Notes: a model not told the origin generated them from the sequence alone. Positions 49,785 to 59,422 are shown, counted from the stretch's first letter. The stretch: 64,000 bases of DNA from Pseudomonas farris (GCF_019145235.1 NZ_JAHSTV010000003.1:558001-622000); one strand, 5' to 3'. Program-made: numbers and translations.

Positions 49785-52174
49785 CGGTTGTCCTCCAGGT
49801 CTTTGGGTTTCCAGGTTTTCAACAGTAACGCATTGCTCACCACGCTGACGCTCGACAGCGCCATGGCCGCGCCGGCCAGCACCGGGTTGAGGAAGCCGAA
49901 CGCCGCCAGTGGCAGGCCGATCAGGTTATAGACGAAGGCCCAGAACAGGTTTTGGCGAATCTTCGCGTAGGTCTTGCGGCTGATTTCCAGCGCCGCCGGC
50001 ACCAGTCGTGGATCGCCGCGCATCAGGGTGATCCCGGCGGCGTGCATGGCGACGTCGGTACCGCCGCCCATGGCGATGCCGATGTCTGCCGCGGCAAGGG
50101 CCGGTGCGTCGTTGATGCCGTCGCCGACCATGGCCACAACACCGGTTTTTTTCAGTGCGGCGACGGTGGCGGCTTTGTCCGCCGGTAATACTTCGGCGTG
50201 GACATCGCTGATGCCCAGCGCCTCGGCGACCACCTTGGCGCTGCCGCGGTTATCGCCGGTTAGCAGGTGGCTGCTGATGTTCCGTGCGCTTAAGCGTTGC
50301 ACCGCTTGCAAGGCGCCGGGTTTGAGCGTGTCACCGAAGGCGAACAGGCCGAGCACTCGCGGTTCAGGGCTTTGTTCGATCAGCCAGGACAAGGTCCGGC
50401 CTTCGGTTTCCCAAGTGGTTGCCGAGTCGGCCAATGGCCCGGCGCTCAGTCCGCTTTCTTCCAGCAGACGCCGATTGCCCAAAGCCAACCGTCGACCATC
50501 GAGACTGCCGGCAATGCCGCGCCCGGTCAGCGATTGACTGTTGCTGACATCAGCCACGGTCAAGCCGCGCTCGGTGCAGGCATCCAGCACAGCCTTGGCT
50601 AACGGGTGTTCACTGCCGCGTTGCAGCGCACCAGCCATTTGCAGCAGAGCAGCTTCATCACCTTCGATGGCACTCAGATGAGCGATGCGCGGCGTACCCG
50701 AAGTCAGCGTGCCGGTCTTGTCGAACACCACGGCGCTGACTTCATGGGCGCGCTCCAAAGCTTCGGCGTCCTTGATCAGAATCCCGTAGCGCGCTGCCAC
50801 ACCGGTGCCGGCCATGATTGCCGTCGGCGTGGCCAGCCCGAGTGCACAAGGGCAGGCGATCACCAACACCGCGACGGCGTTGATCAATGCGGTTTCCAGT
50901 GGCGCGCCGTACAGCCACCAACCGATCAAGGTCGCCAGCGCGATCAGCAGCACCGCCGGCACGAACACCTGGCTGACTTTATCCACCAGTTTCTGGATCG
51001 GTGCTTTCGCCGCCTGCGCGTCTTCGACCAGGCGGATGATCCGCGCCAGCACGGTTTCTGCACCGAGCGCCAAGGTCCGAACCAGCAGCCGACCTTCGCC
51101 ATTGATGGCCCCGCCGGTGACCTGGTCACCCGGCTGTTTCGGTACTGGCAGGCTCTCGCCGCTGATCAGTGCTTCATCGGCGTGGCTCTGGCCTTCCACC
51201 ACTTCGCCATCCACCGGGAAGCGTTCGCCGGGTTTGACCATGACCAGATCGTTGAGGCGCAAAGCGCTGATCGCAACGTCCTGCTCGCGGCCATCGATCA
51301 CCTGAATGGCTCGCTCCGGACGCAAGGCTTCAAGGGCGCGGATGGCACTGGCGGTCTGGCGCTTGGCGCGACTTTCCAGGTATTTGCCCAGCAGTACCAG
51401 AGCGATCACCACCGCCGAGGCTTCGAAATACAGGTGCGGTAGGCGGCCGGTGGCGGTGGCCCACTCGTAAACGCTCAAGCCGTAGCCAGCGCTGGTACCC
51501 AGGGCCACCAGCAAATCCATGTTGCCGGCGCCGGCGCGCACGGCTTTCCATGCAGCGATATAGAAGCGTGCGCCGAAGATGAACTGCACCGGCGTCGCCA
51601 ACGCAAACTGCACCCACGCCGGGAGCATCCAGTGCACGCCGAAAGGTTGCAGCACCATCGGCAGCACCAGCGGCAAAGCGAGGGCAATAGCCGCCAGCAA
51701 AGCCCAGCGTTCACGGTGTAGTCGTTGTTGTTGATTGTCGATTTGCGGGTGTTCGATTTCCCAGACGCTGGCGGAGTAACCGGCCTTGGTCACGGCGCCG
51801 ATCAGGGTTTGCGGGTCGACCTGGCCGAGCAATTCGAGGTGGGCCCGTTCGTTGGCCAAGTTGACGCTGACGCTTTTGACCCCCGGCATCTTGGCCAGTG
51901 CCCGTTCGACGCGGCCAACGCAGGACGCGCAGGTCATGCCGTCGATGCTCAATTCCAGGGTCTGCTGCGGCACGCTGTAACCGGCCTGCTGCACGGCCTC
52001 CATCAAGGCCGGCAGGCTGTCACTGGGCGCTTGAACCCGGGCCTGTTCGGTGGCCAGGTTGACGCTGACGGCCGTGGCGCCGAGAACTTTGCTCAAGGCA
52101 CGCTCGACACGCCCGGCGCAACTGGCGCAGGTCATGCCGGCAATCGGCAGATCGAAGGTGGTGGATTCGGACAT
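49781..52174 (-). CDS. copA: Copper-exporting P1B-type ATPase CopA
   Basis: A 797-aa Cu(I) pump that exports copper from the cytoplasm. Two N-terminal metal-binding domains carry [10 protein letters not shown] (Cys16/Cys19) and [10 protein letters not shown]. Eight membrane helices include the ion-binding CPC in [13 protein letters not shown]. The phosphorylation site is [14 protein letters not shown] (EHPLAKAVL), [10 protein letters not shown] and TGES-like SGESLP are also present. It is first gene of copA-cueR. Its leader holds a CueR operator and a hairpin over the ribosome binding site. Confidence 0.97.
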   Translation of the reverse strand: MSESTTFDLPIAGMTCASCAGRVERALSKVLGATAVSVNLATEQARVQAPSDSLPALMEAVQQAGYSVPQQTLELSIDGMTCASCVGRVERALAKMPGVKSVSVNLANERAHLELLGQVDPQTLIGAVTKAGYSASVWEIEHPQIDNQQQRLHRERWALLAAIALALPLVLPMVLQPFGVHWMLPAWVQFALATPVQFIFGARFYIAAWKAVRAGAGNMDLLVALGTSAGYGLSVYEWATATGRLPHLYFEASAVVIALVLLGKYLESRAKRQTASAIRALEALRPERAIQVIDGREQDVAISALRLNDLVMVKPGERFPVDGEVVEGQSHADEALISGESLPVPKQPGDQVTGGAINGEGRLLVRTLALGAETVLARIIRLVEDAQAAKAPIQKLVDKVSQVFVPAVLLIALATLIGWWLYGAPLETALINAVAVLVIACPCALGLATPTAIMAGTGVAARYGILIKDAEALERAHEVSAVVFDKTGTLTSGTPRIAHLSAIEGDEAALLQMAGALQRGSEHPLAKAVLDACTERGLTVADVSNSQSLTGRGIAGSLDGRRLALGNRRLLEESGLSAGPLADSATTWETEGRTLSWLIEQSPEPRVLGLFAFGDTLKPGALQAVQRLSARNISSHLLTGDNRGSAKVVAEALGISDVHAEVLPADKAATVAALKKTGVVAMVGDGINDAPALAAADIGIAMGGGTDVAMHAAGITLMRGDPRLVPAALEISRKTYAKIRQNLFWAFVYNLIGLPLAAFGFLNPVLAGAAMALSSVSVVSNALLLKTWKPKDLEDNR

Positions 52175-52185
52175 CGGGCACGCTC

Positions 52186-52206
52186 CCTGTAGAAATTACC
52201 TACAGG
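52186..52206 (-). promoter_or_regulatory. Hairpin in the copA leader
   Basis: CCTGTAG-7 nt-CTACAGG is a perfect 7-bp inverted repeat 12 nt before the copA ATG. In the mRNA its 3' arm includes part of the AGGGAG ribosome binding site region, so it could modulate translation. Confidence 0.4.
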
Positions 52207-52210
52207 ATCA

Positions 52211-52231
52211 ACCTTGCCATGCGGGCAAGGT
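52211..52231 (-). promoter_or_regulatory. CueR-type operator of copA
   Basis: ACCTTGCC-ATGCG-GGCAAGGT is a 21-bp dyad. On the minus strand it begins inside a -35-like TTGACC, the usual location for MerR-family activators, which remodel a promoter with a long (19-20 bp) spacer. It closely matches the dyad upstream of copZ. Confidence 0.85.
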
Positions 52232-52296
52232 CAAGCGCCACTCTGTAAATCGTTGCGACCCAAATCCTGGAAGGACAGGGAGACCATGTCGCGCCC

Positions 52297-52360
52297 TTCG
52301 CGAGCAAGCCCGCTCCCACAGGTCTTGCATAAATCCTGTGGGAGCGGGCTTGCTCGCGAA
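52297..52360. repeat. REP pair, outward-facing
   Basis: TTCGCGAGCAAGCCCGCTCC at 52297 and GGAGCGGGCTTGCTCGCGAA ending at 52360. The pair has the opposite arm order to most REPs in the window, with a short 25-nt centre. Confidence 0.88.
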
Positions 52361-52411
52361 GAGGCCATAACATTCACCCACGAAGATGAGTCAGCCCCCA
52401 TACGCTGGGTT

Positions 52412-52795
52412 TCAGTATTCGAGGGCGGCAGGCTTGAGGTACATCCCTTCCTGCGTCATCGCAATCCGGAACTTCAACACGTCCCCGGCCTTGAGCGTGA
52501 TGTTCTGCGAGCCCGGCGCGAGCATGCCCGGGTTGCACCCCGGCGCCTGGCCCGGCAGCAGTTTGAGGCGCAGGGACACATTGCCCGGCGGCAGGTTGAA
52601 CGAGGTGCTCTGTTCCTGGAACAGTCGCGCCGATAGCTGATCCTGGATGTACACGCCGATTTCACAGGAAGTCGACACTTCCAGGCGCTCGCGGGAAATG
52701 ATCAGCACGCCGTAATCCTCCCCGGCGGCTTGGACCGAAGGTGTCGCGGCAAATAGGCTGAGGAAGCCAAACAGGCTGAGAGCTGACCAGCGCAT
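52412..52795 (-). CDS. Secreted or periplasmic protein of unknown function
   Basis: A 127-aa protein from MRWSALSLFGFLSLFAATPS, with AGGAG upstream. A signal peptide is cut after VQAAGE-like residues near 21-23. The mature part (~105 aa) has Cys pairs (STSCEIG, GCNPG) that may form a disulfide, and beta-strand-like sequence (NVSLRLKLLPGQ, NITLKAGDVLKFRIAM). It lies between copA and copZ, but carries no obvious copper ligands such as Met/His clusters. No family was recognised. Confidence 0.75.
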   Translation of the reverse strand: MRWSALSLFGFLSLFAATPSVQAAGEDYGVLIISRERLEVSTSCEIGVYIQDQLSARLFQEQSTSFNLPPGNVSLRLKLLPGQAPGCNPGMLAPGSQNITLKAGDVLKFRIAMTQEGMYLKPAALEY

Positions 52796-52882
52796 GGCTG
52801 AATCTCCTGATGTCGAGTCATAGATGGACGCAGCTTGGCCGAGCACGGCGCCGATTGCCAGCCCGGCAGCTTGCTTCAGAAC

Positions 52883-52907
52883 TTGACCTTGCCATGGTGG
52901 CAAGCTC
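52883..52907 (+). promoter_or_regulatory. CueR-type promoter/operator of copZ
   Basis: TTGACC (52883-52888) leads into the dyad CTTGCCA-TGG-TGGCAAG (52888-52904), the same arrangement as the copA operator. It is 48-70 nt before the copZ ATG. The pair of sites argues for joint control of copA and copZ by CueR. Confidence 0.8.
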
Positions 52908-52955
52908 GAGACTGCCCTCAACCCGTATTGAAGGGCCCCATTAAGGAGACGTCCC

Positions 52956-53153
52956 ATGCAAGTGTTCAACGTTGAAGGCATGTCCTGCGGTCATTGCGTC
53001 AAGGCCATCACTCAGGCGCTGCAAACCAAGGATCCCGCGGCCAGCGTGCGCATTGATCTGGCGGCAAAAGAAGTCGGCGTTGAAAGTGCGCTGACGGCTG
53101 ATCAGGTGATCGCTGCAATCAGCGAAGAGGGTTATGACGTCAAATTGGCCTGA
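52956..53153 (+). CDS. copZ: Copper chaperone CopZ (heavy-metal-associated domain)
   Basis: A 65-aa HMA-domain protein with the Cu(I)-binding motif GMSCGHC (Cys11 and Cys14) and the ferredoxin-like fold pattern ending EEGYDVKLA. It should deliver Cu(I) to CopA or to CueR in the cytoplasm. TAAGGAG lies upstream of the ATG. It is read divergently from the secreted-protein gene and has a CueR-type operator. Confidence 0.95.
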   Translation: MQVFNVEGMSCGHCVKAITQALQTKDPAASVRIDLAAKEVGVESALTADQVIAAISEEGYDVKLA

Positions 53154-53260
53154 GTTTTTTAATAGTTAGCGACCTAACGGAATGTTCAAGGCGTCCACGC
53201 CCGGCTAGACTGTTGGCCTGCCGATCCATGGCCAACCTGCATGCCTAACCTGGACGCCTG

Positions 53261-54457
53261 ATGAACCTCCGTACAATCCTGATTCTCGGCGCCTTGAGCG
53301 CTTTCGGTCCGCTGGCGATCGATTTCTATCTGCCGGCATTCCCGGCGATGGCGCTCGCTTTCGGCACCGACGAAAAACACGTTCAACTGACCCTGGCGGC
53401 CTATTTCCTCGGTCTGTCCATTGGCCAACTGGCGTACGGCCCGGTGGCGGATCGCTTTGGACGGCGGATTCCCTTGCTGACAGGTCTCGGCTTATTCACC
53501 GCCGCTTCATTGGCCTGTGCCTATGCGCCGACTCTGGAGTGGCTGATTGGCGCACGTTTCGTCCAGGCGCTGGGTGGTTGCGCGGGCATGGTGATTTCGC
53601 GGGCGGTGGTCAGCGATAAATGCGATGCGGTGGGTTCGGCGAAGGTCTTTTCGCAGTTGATGCTGGTGATGGGCCTGGCGCCGATTCTTGCGCCGATGCT
53701 GGGCGGGTTGCTGGTCAACACGACTGGCTGGCAATCGATCTTTCTCGTGCTGACCGGTTTTAGTGCACTGGCAGGGTTGGCAGTGGCCCTCGGGCTGCCG
53801 GAAAGTCTGCCGGCCCATGTGCCGCGCCAACCGTTGTCGGGCGCGCTGCGTCAGTACGGTCGGTTGTTGGCGGACCCGATCTTCCTCGGCCATGCCCTGA
53901 CTGGCGGTGTCGCCATCGCCGGGATGTTTGCCTACATCGCCGGTTCACCGTTCGTCTTCATCAAACTCTATGGCGTGCCCGCCGAGCATTTCGGCTGGCT
54001 GTTCGGCATTAACGCGGCGGGGTTCATTCTGGTGGCCCAGGTCAATGCCCGGATGCTGGCCAAGCGCGGTCCGGCCTTTTTACTGGCGCGTACCGTCTGG
54101 CTCTATCTGGCGGGCGGTCTGGCTCTGTTGGCGGTCAGCGCGTTGCACACCGCGCAGTTGTGGCCGTTGCTGATTCCGCTTTTCCTCTGCATCGCCAGCC
54201 TGGGTTGTATTGTGCCCAACGCCTCGGCCTGCGCCATGAACGGGCAGGGCGCGCGGGCGGGCAGTGCCTCGGCGATGCTCGGTTGCCTGCAGTTCAGCGT
54301 TGCCGCCGGGGCCGCAGCATTGGTGGGGGTTTTGCATGATGGCAGCGCCATGCCGATGGCCCAGGTCATCAGCCTGTGCGGGATTCTGGTGGTGAGCGCG
54401 GCAACGCTCACCCGACGTTTGCAAAATGCCCGGGCGCTGACGCAAGCCCAGGTCTGA
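53261..54457 (+). CDS. Bcr/CflA family drug-resistance MFS exporter
   Basis: A 398-aa, 12-helix exporter of the DHA1 Bcr/CflA type. Motif A is GPVADRFGRRIPLLTGLGLF. Other signatures are LGALSAFGPLAIDFYLPAFP (the family-typical start), FVQALGGCAGMVISRAVV (motif C-like RxVQ) and LAPMLGGLLVNTTGWQSIF. Known members export bicyclomycin, chloramphenicol or small peptides; the substrate here is unknown. No strong ribosome binding site is seen. A small gene on the opposite strand starts just beyond its 3' end. Confidence 0.9.
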   Translation: MNLRTILILGALSAFGPLAIDFYLPAFPAMALAFGTDEKHVQLTLAAYFLGLSIGQLAYGPVADRFGRRIPLLTGLGLFTAASLACAYAPTLEWLIGARFVQALGGCAGMVISRAVVSDKCDAVGSAKVFSQLMLVMGLAPILAPMLGGLLVNTTGWQSIFLVLTGFSALAGLAVALGLPESLPAHVPRQPLSGALRQYGRLLADPIFLGHALTGGVAIAGMFAYIAGSPFVFIKLYGVPAEHFGWLFGINAAGFILVAQVNARMLAKRGPAFLLARTVWLYLAGGLALLAVSALHTAQLWPLLIPLFLCIASLGCIVPNASACAMNGQGARAGSASAMLGCLQFSVAAGAAALVGVLHDGSAMPMAQVISLCGILVVSAATLTRRLQNARALTQAQV

Positions 54458-54465
54458 GGACGGAC

Positions 54466-54636
54466 TCAGCCAGCAGCGCGATGCTGACGGTCGGGAAACT
54501 GATGGGGCGCGTGCAAGCGCGCTTCAAGCGTTTTAGTGAAGGCCAGAGCTTCGGCCTCACTGCGGAACGTCACGGCGTGTTGATCCAGGCGGACCTGCCA
54601 GCGGGATGTTGCCACTTCTTTTATCAGGATCTTCAT
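54466..54636 (-). CDS. Small conserved protein, 56 aa
   Basis: A short gene I find in the 337-nt gap before the oxidoreductase. It reads MKILIKEVATSRWQVRLDQH then AVTFRSEAEALAFTKTLEAR and ends RQHRAAG. GAGGAG sits eight bases before the ATG, and the codon use is normal. The pattern W-x-V-x-L-D plus F-x-S-x-x-E-A-x-x-F resembles DUF2188-like small proteins that bind modified bases or act as small regulators. Function unknown. It ends 9 nt from the Bcr/CflA stop, convergent. Confidence 0.75.
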   Translation of the reverse strand: MKILIKEVATSRWQVRLDQHAVTFRSEAEALAFTKTLEARLHAPHQFPDRQHRAAG

Positions 54637-54747
54637 TGCTGACTCCTCTCGTAAAAGACATCACGTAAATGATTGTTCGCAGAGTTTTCGATTGTAGACC
54701 CGAATACGATCGCAATTGTGACAACGATCAATTCTCTGACTGACGGC

Positions 54748-54784
54748 AAAAGATCGCCGGCTCCAACGAAGGCTGCGATCTTTT
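54748..54784 (-). terminator. AT-rich hairpin after the MDR oxidoreductase gene
   Basis: AAAAGATCG (54748-54756) pairs with CGATCTTTT (54776-54784) across 19 nt. On the minus strand the last arm is CGATCTTTT, a T-ending stem, immediately after the oxidoreductase stop. This resembles half of the GCGATCTTTTGA REP class and probably acts as terminator. Confidence 0.55.
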
Positions 54785-54794
54785 GATCTTCAGG

Positions 54795-55808
54795 TCAGAA
54801 CCCTTCAAGCACAATCTTGCCCTTGGACTTACCACTCTCAAGCAGCTCATGGGCACGCCGCAGGTTGGCCGCGTTGATGGTCCCGAAGTGCTCGCCGACC
54901 GTGGTTTTCAGCGTGCCTGCATCGATCAGCCCGGCGACGCGGTTGAGCAGTTTGTGTTGCTCGATCATGTCTGCGGTTTCGAACAGCGAGCGGGTGTACA
55001 TGAATTCCCAGTGCAGCGACAGGCTCTTGCGCTTGAGCTTGGTCACGTCCAGCGACTTCGGATCATCGATCAGCGCCAGTTTGCCCTGCGGCGCCAATGC
55101 CTCCACCAATTGATCCAGGTGTTGGTCGGTCTGAGTCAGGCTGGCGACGTGGGTCACATACTCGAACCCCGCACGTTTGAGTTCGTCACTCAGCGGCTGG
55201 CTATGATCGATCACCTGATTGGCGCCCAAGTCACGCACCCAGCTCTGGGTTTGTGCACGGGAAGCGGTGCCGATGACCTTCAGCCCGGTGAGCTGGCTGG
55301 CCAATTGCGTGAGGATCGAACCCACACCGCCAGCGGCACCGACGATCAGCAGGCTCTGGCCCTCATCGGTTTTGCCTTCGCGCACTTGCAGGCGTTCGAA
55401 CAGCAGTTCCCACGCAGTAATGGCGGTCAGCGGCAGGGCGGCGGCTTCGGCGAAACCGAGGGTTTTCGGCATATGGCCGACGATTCGTTCGTCCACCACA
55501 TGCAACTCGCTATTGCCGCCGGCACGGGCGATGGAGCCGGCGTAGTACACCTTGTCGCCGGCCTTGAACAAGGTCACTTCGCTGCCGACGGCCTTGACCA
55601 CACCGGCCACGTCCCAGCCCAGCACCTTTGCCGCGCCACCTTCAGGCTGGACGTTCTGGCGAATCTTGGTGTCCACCGGGTTGACCGAGATGGCTTTGAC
55701 CTCCACCAACAGGTCGCGCGGGCCGGCGACCGGTTCTGGCAGTTCGATATCTTGCAGGGATTTTTCGTCGCTGATGGGCAGGGAGGCGTAGTAGGCGATG
55801 GCTTTCAT
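54795..55808 (-). CDS. MDR-family zinc-binding-alcohol-dehydrogenase-like oxidoreductase
   Basis: A 337-aa medium-chain reductase. The N-terminal GroES-like domain ends in PVDTKIRQNV and the NAD(P) fold contains LIVGAAGGVGSILTQLASQL. Family signatures include GWDVAGVVKAVGSEV. It has no catalytic zinc Cys-His set, so it is more likely an NADPH:quinone/enone-type reductase of the adh_fam_1 group. A LysR-type gene diverges from it after 118 nt, a common regulator-target arrangement. The substrate cannot be predicted. Confidence 0.88.
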   Translation of the reverse strand: MKAIAYYASLPISDEKSLQDIELPEPVAGPRDLLVEVKAISVNPVDTKIRQNVQPEGGAAKVLGWDVAGVVKAVGSEVTLFKAGDKVYYAGSIARAGGNSELHVVDERIVGHMPKTLGFAEAAALPLTAITAWELLFERLQVREGKTDEGQSLLIVGAAGGVGSILTQLASQLTGLKVIGTASRAQTQSWVRDLGANQVIDHSQPLSDELKRAGFEYVTHVASLTQTDQHLDQLVEALAPQGKLALIDDPKSLDVTKLKRKSLSLHWEFMYTRSLFETADMIEQHKLLNRVAGLIDAGTLKTTVGEHFGTINAANLRRAHELLESGKSKGKIVLEGF

Positions 55809-55926
55809 GGTGGGTTCCTGAGCGGGAGTAATTTCGATGGGACAGATGATTGGTTATTTCCCGGCGAGATAAAACCCGCTAAAACAGCAGTCTCTTTCAA
55901 TATTTTTTTGATAATCGGGGCTGACG

Positions 55927-56856
55927 ATGTTGCGTTTCGATGACTTGCAGTTGTTCGTTCGGGCTGCGGACCTGGGCAGTCTGTCGGCGGCGGCGCGGGT
56001 GATGGATATGTCGGCGGCGGTGGCCAGTGCGGCGTTGAAGCGCATCGAACAGCAACTCGGCGCACGCTTGCTCACCCGTTCTACCCGTAGCCTGCGCTTG
56101 ACCGCTGAAGGCGAGGGCTTTCTGGAATACGCCCGGGCAGCCTTGAGTAATCTCGATGAGGGTCGCCGCTTGCTGGCCAGCGGGCAGGATCAGGTCAGCG
56201 GTATTTTCCAACTGTCGGCGCCTTCGGATTTCGGTCGCAACCTGCTGTTGCCGTGGCTCGACGAGTTTCAGCGTGAGCATCCGAAACTCACGGTGCGGTT
56301 GCTGCTGGGCGACCGCATCGCCGACCTGTTCCGCCAACCGGTGGACATTGCCCTGCGTTATGGCGAGCCGGAAGACTCGAGTCTGGTGGCGCTACCCATT
56401 GCCCCGCAAAACCGTCGCGTGCTCTGTGCGGCGCCGAGTTACCTGGCCCGGCATGGCGAACCTCGGCATCTGGAGCAACTGGCTCAGCACAATTGCCTGT
56501 TGTTCATGCTCGGCGGCCGGGTCCACGATCACTGGAGTTTCCACGATGGAAAACGGGAAGTGAGCCTGACGGTCAGTGGCGATCGCTTCAGTGACGACGC
56601 CGATGTTGTGCGTCTGTGGGCCGTGGCAGGGGCGGGAATTGCGTATAAGTCTTGGCTCGATGTCGCTGCCGATGTATTGGCTGGCCGGTTGAAAGTGCTG
56701 ATGCCGGAGTTACTTTGTGAGCGCGCACCGCTGAATTTGCTGTGCGCCCATCGCGCACAATTGAGTAAGCCGGTGAACCTTTTGCGGGAAATGCTTGCCA
56801 GCCGATGCGCTCGCATAAGCAGTCAATTTCCGACGAAATCGGATGTCAATCATTAG
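55927..56856 (+). CDS. LysR-family transcriptional regulator
   Basis: A 309-aa LTTR. The winged helix-turn-helix lies at about residues 3-62 (DDLQLFVRAADLGSLSAAAR, LKRIEQQLGARLLTRSTRSL). The substrate-binding domain spans about 90-290 (GIFQLSAPSDFGRNLLLPWL, LLLGDRIADLFRQPVDIALR). It belongs to the CrgA/DsdC-like group. Divergent from the oxidoreductase gene, which it may activate in response to a quinone or electrophile; that is inference from context. Confidence 0.9.
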   Translation: MLRFDDLQLFVRAADLGSLSAAARVMDMSAAVASAALKRIEQQLGARLLTRSTRSLRLTAEGEGFLEYARAALSNLDEGRRLLASGQDQVSGIFQLSAPSDFGRNLLLPWLDEFQREHPKLTVRLLLGDRIADLFRQPVDIALRYGEPEDSSLVALPIAPQNRRVLCAAPSYLARHGEPRHLEQLAQHNCLLFMLGGRVHDHWSFHDGKREVSLTVSGDRFSDDADVVRLWAVAGAGIAYKSWLDVAADVLAGRLKVLMPELLCERAPLNLLCAHRAQLSKPVNLLREMLASRCARISSQFPTKSDVNH

Positions 56857-57171
56857 TCGCAGGAAAATAGCGAAATTTCTGTCAGGAACTATCACCACCA
56901 ATGGATCCCCGAGGGCAGGAACCGGCGGTTAACCCGCTTATACTAGCGCTCGCCTCATGTACGCACCGTCGACCTCGCAATGGCGAGTTCAGGTTCGATT
57001 CGGTCATACCCGATGGTCATCACCGGACCTTCGTTGCGCCCGCGAAGCAATGGCCTGGGTGAGTGGGTGGCTTTGCCGGTTTATGGCGGTTTTCGCGTCT
57101 TGGCCGACGACACATTACTGGTCAAGATGTCTCTGAGCAGTAGACGAAACGATTCAACAGGGAGTGAATAC
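56857..57171. other. 315-nt gene-free stretch
   Basis: Between the LysR and ArsR-like genes. I see no hairpin terminator or repeat of note. CTTATACT near 56936-56943 resembles a -10 element and may belong to the ArsR-like promoter. The region in frame with that gene (from 56980) has no ribosome binding site and is treated as leader. Confidence 0.4.
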
Positions 57172-57906
57172 ATGGAACATGCACCTTGCATCAGCCAGAT
57201 CGCCACATTGCTGGCTGACCCAAAGCGCAGCGCAATGATGTGGGCCTTGATGGACGGCTCGGCGCGGCAAACCGAAGAGCTGGCGTTGCTGGCCGGCCTG
57301 TCGCCGTCTTCGGCCAGTGCGCATTTAGGGCGTTTGTCCGCCGGAGGTCTGTTGAAAGTCGAAACCCGTGGACGCAAACGGTTTTTCCGGCTTGCCGCGC
57401 CCGAAGTCGGCGCCGCGATAGAGGCCCTGGCCAGCGCGACCCTGGCCAGTGCGCCTCGGGACATTCCAGAGGTTTTCAAACGCGCGAGCCCTATCGCCAA
57501 ACCTCAGGCGGCTCCTTCGTCACTGCTGCGAGCCAGGCTCTGCGACGACCATCTGGGCGGCACCCTGGCCGCCGACCTCTACCAGCGTCTGCTGGATGCG
57601 GGGTGGATCGAGCAATTCGATCAGCGGGTCATGATCACCCACAAGGGCGCCACACAATTGGCAACGCGCGGTGTGTTCATCCAGGCGCTGGCTCATCGCA
57701 ACAGCAGAGTCGCCTGCGCTTGCCCGGACTGGAGCGAAAGACGCCCGCACATGGGCGGTTCATTGGGTGCGGCGTTGTTGCAGCTGTTCATGCAATCCGG
57801 CTGGTTGAGCCTGCCCAACGATTCGCGAGCCTTGCAGATCACCGCTGCGGGGCAACGGGAAATCCACCGCTTCGCCAAGGAAACCGAGCTGGAAATGGCG
57901 CTTTAG
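57172..57906 (+). CDS. ArsR-family winged-helix regulator
   Basis: A 244-aa protein from MEHAPCISQIATLLADPKRS, with GGGAG upstream. The ArsR-like winged helix occupies about residues 1-85 (LALLAGLSPSSASAHLGRLS, GGLLKVETRGRKRFFRLA). The 150-residue C-terminal part is less familiar and includes ACACPDWSERRPHMGGSLGA, with a His/Cys cluster that could bind a metal or cofactor. No CxC arsenic motif is present. It is 133 nt ahead of the MFS gene, a possible target. Confidence 0.85.
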   Translation: MEHAPCISQIATLLADPKRSAMMWALMDGSARQTEELALLAGLSPSSASAHLGRLSAGGLLKVETRGRKRFFRLAAPEVGAAIEALASATLASAPRDIPEVFKRASPIAKPQAAPSSLLRARLCDDHLGGTLAADLYQRLLDAGWIEQFDQRVMITHKGATQLATRGVFIQALAHRNSRVACACPDWSERRPHMGGSLGAALLQLFMQSGWLSLPNDSRALQITAAGQREIHRFAKETELEMAL

Positions 57907-58039
57907 ACCATTGAGGTGCGACGTCCGGGATTTGTTTCAGGCGTCGTTCAGAGCTGTGGACAGGTCGCATCCAGCAATAATCCCCAGCCGCTATCGCGCA
58001 CACTCGATCCGGGGATTTTCAGGATTGGGGGAATGAGGC

Positions 58040-59422
58040 ATGGAAACACGAAGCTTCAGCGCGGCAGAACGATTGGAACGGCTGCCCATCAGCGGTTATC
58101 ACCGCATCATTTTCATCATCATTGCCTTGGCGTTTTTCTTCGACTCCATGGACTTGGCGATGATGACCTTTCTGCTCGGCTCGATAAAAACCGAGTTCGG
58201 CTTGAGTACGGCGCAGGCCGGGTTGCTGGCCAGTTCGAGTTTTTTCGGCATGGTTCTGGGCGCATCGCTGTCCGGCATGCTGGCCGACCGCTTCGGGCGC
58301 AAACCAGTGTTCCAGTGGAGCATTGTGTTGTGGGGCATCGCCAGCTACCTGTGCTCCACGGCGCAGAACGTCGAAACGCTGACGCTGTTCCGAGTCTTGC
58401 TGGGAATCGGCATGGGCATGGAATTTCCGATTGCGCAGTCGATGCTGTCGGAGCTGATTCCGGCAAAGCGACGTGGGCGTTACATCGCATTGATGGATGG
58501 TTTTTGGCCCCTCGGTTTCGTCGCGGCCGGGGTGCTGTCGTACTTCCTGTTACCAGTGATTGGCTGGCGCGACATCTTTCTGGTGTTGGCGGTGCCGGCG
58601 GTGTTCGTCCTGGCGATTCGTTTTTTCATTCCCGAGTCACCGCGCTGGCTGGAGCAGGCCGGGCATCATGACGCGGCGGATAAGGTTTTGCGCGGCATCG
58701 AAGACCGGGTTCGGGCTTCACTGGGCCGTGCGGAGTTGCCTGCCCCGATTCGCCTGCCCCGGGTGGCGAGTCAACCGGGCACTTTCTTCTCTGCGCTACG
58801 AGAGATCTGGTCGGCGCAGTATCGCCAGCGCACGATGATGATCTGGAGCGTGTGGTTCTTCGCCTTGCTGGGTTTCTATGGCCTGACGTCCTGGCTCAGC
58901 GCACTGTTGCAACAATCGGGTTTTGCCGTGACCCAATCGGTGTATTACACGGTGGTGATTTCCCTCGGCGGAATTCCCGGTTTCCTCATGGCCGCCTGGC
59001 TGGTGGAGCGTTGGGGGCGTAAACCGGTGTGCGTCGTGACATTGCTCGGCGGTGGGGTCATGGCGTTTCTTTATGGCCAGAGTGCAGTGTTCGGTGGCAA
59101 CGTCAGTCTGTTGATTACCTCGGGGCTGCTGATGCAGTTCTTTCTGTTCGGCATGTGGGCGGTGCTCTACACCTACACCCCTGAGTTGTACCCGACATCG
59201 GCACGCGCCACGGGCTCGGGGTTCGCGTCAGCCATCGGCCGCGTGGGGTCGTTGCTCGGGCCGTTGGTGACCGGGCTGGTGTTCCCGATGACCGGGCAGG
59301 GCGGAGTGTTTGCGCTGGGGGCGATGTGCTTTGCGATTGCGGCGGGGGTGGTGTGGATGTTCGGGATGGAGACCCGGGGCAAGACGTTGGAAGAGTTGAG
59401 TGAGCCGGTGATTATCAATTAA
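58040..59422 (+). CDS. MFS metabolite:H+ symporter (sugar-porter-like/AAHS-like)
   Basis: A 460-aa, 12-helix carrier. Motif A DRFGRKPVFQWS after helix 2, FFDSMDLAMMTFLLGSIKTE in helix 1, FFIPESPRWLEQAG after helix 6 and ERWGRKPVCVVTLLGGG after helix 8 are typical of the sugar-porter/aromatic-acid superfamily. The ending METRGKTLEELSE is also typical. The substrate is unknown; related carriers take up niacin, vanillate or aromatic acids. It follows the ArsR-like gene on the same strand. A REP pair follows its 3' end. Confidence 0.87.
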   Translation: METRSFSAAERLERLPISGYHRIIFIIIALAFFFDSMDLAMMTFLLGSIKTEFGLSTAQAGLLASSSFFGMVLGASLSGMLADRFGRKPVFQWSIVLWGIASYLCSTAQNVETLTLFRVLLGIGMGMEFPIAQSMLSELIPAKRRGRYIALMDGFWPLGFVAAGVLSYFLLPVIGWRDIFLVLAVPAVFVLAIRFFIPESPRWLEQAGHHDAADKVLRGIEDRVRASLGRAELPAPIRLPRVASQPGTFFSALREIWSAQYRQRTMMIWSVWFFALLGFYGLTSWLSALLQQSGFAVTQSVYYTVVISLGGIPGFLMAAWLVERWGRKPVCVVTLLGGGVMAFLYGQSAVFGGNVSLLITSGLLMQFFLFGMWAVLYTYTPELYPTSARATGSGFASAIGRVGSLLGPLVTGLVFPMTGQGGVFALGAMCFAIAAGVVWMFGMETRGKTLEELSEPVIIN

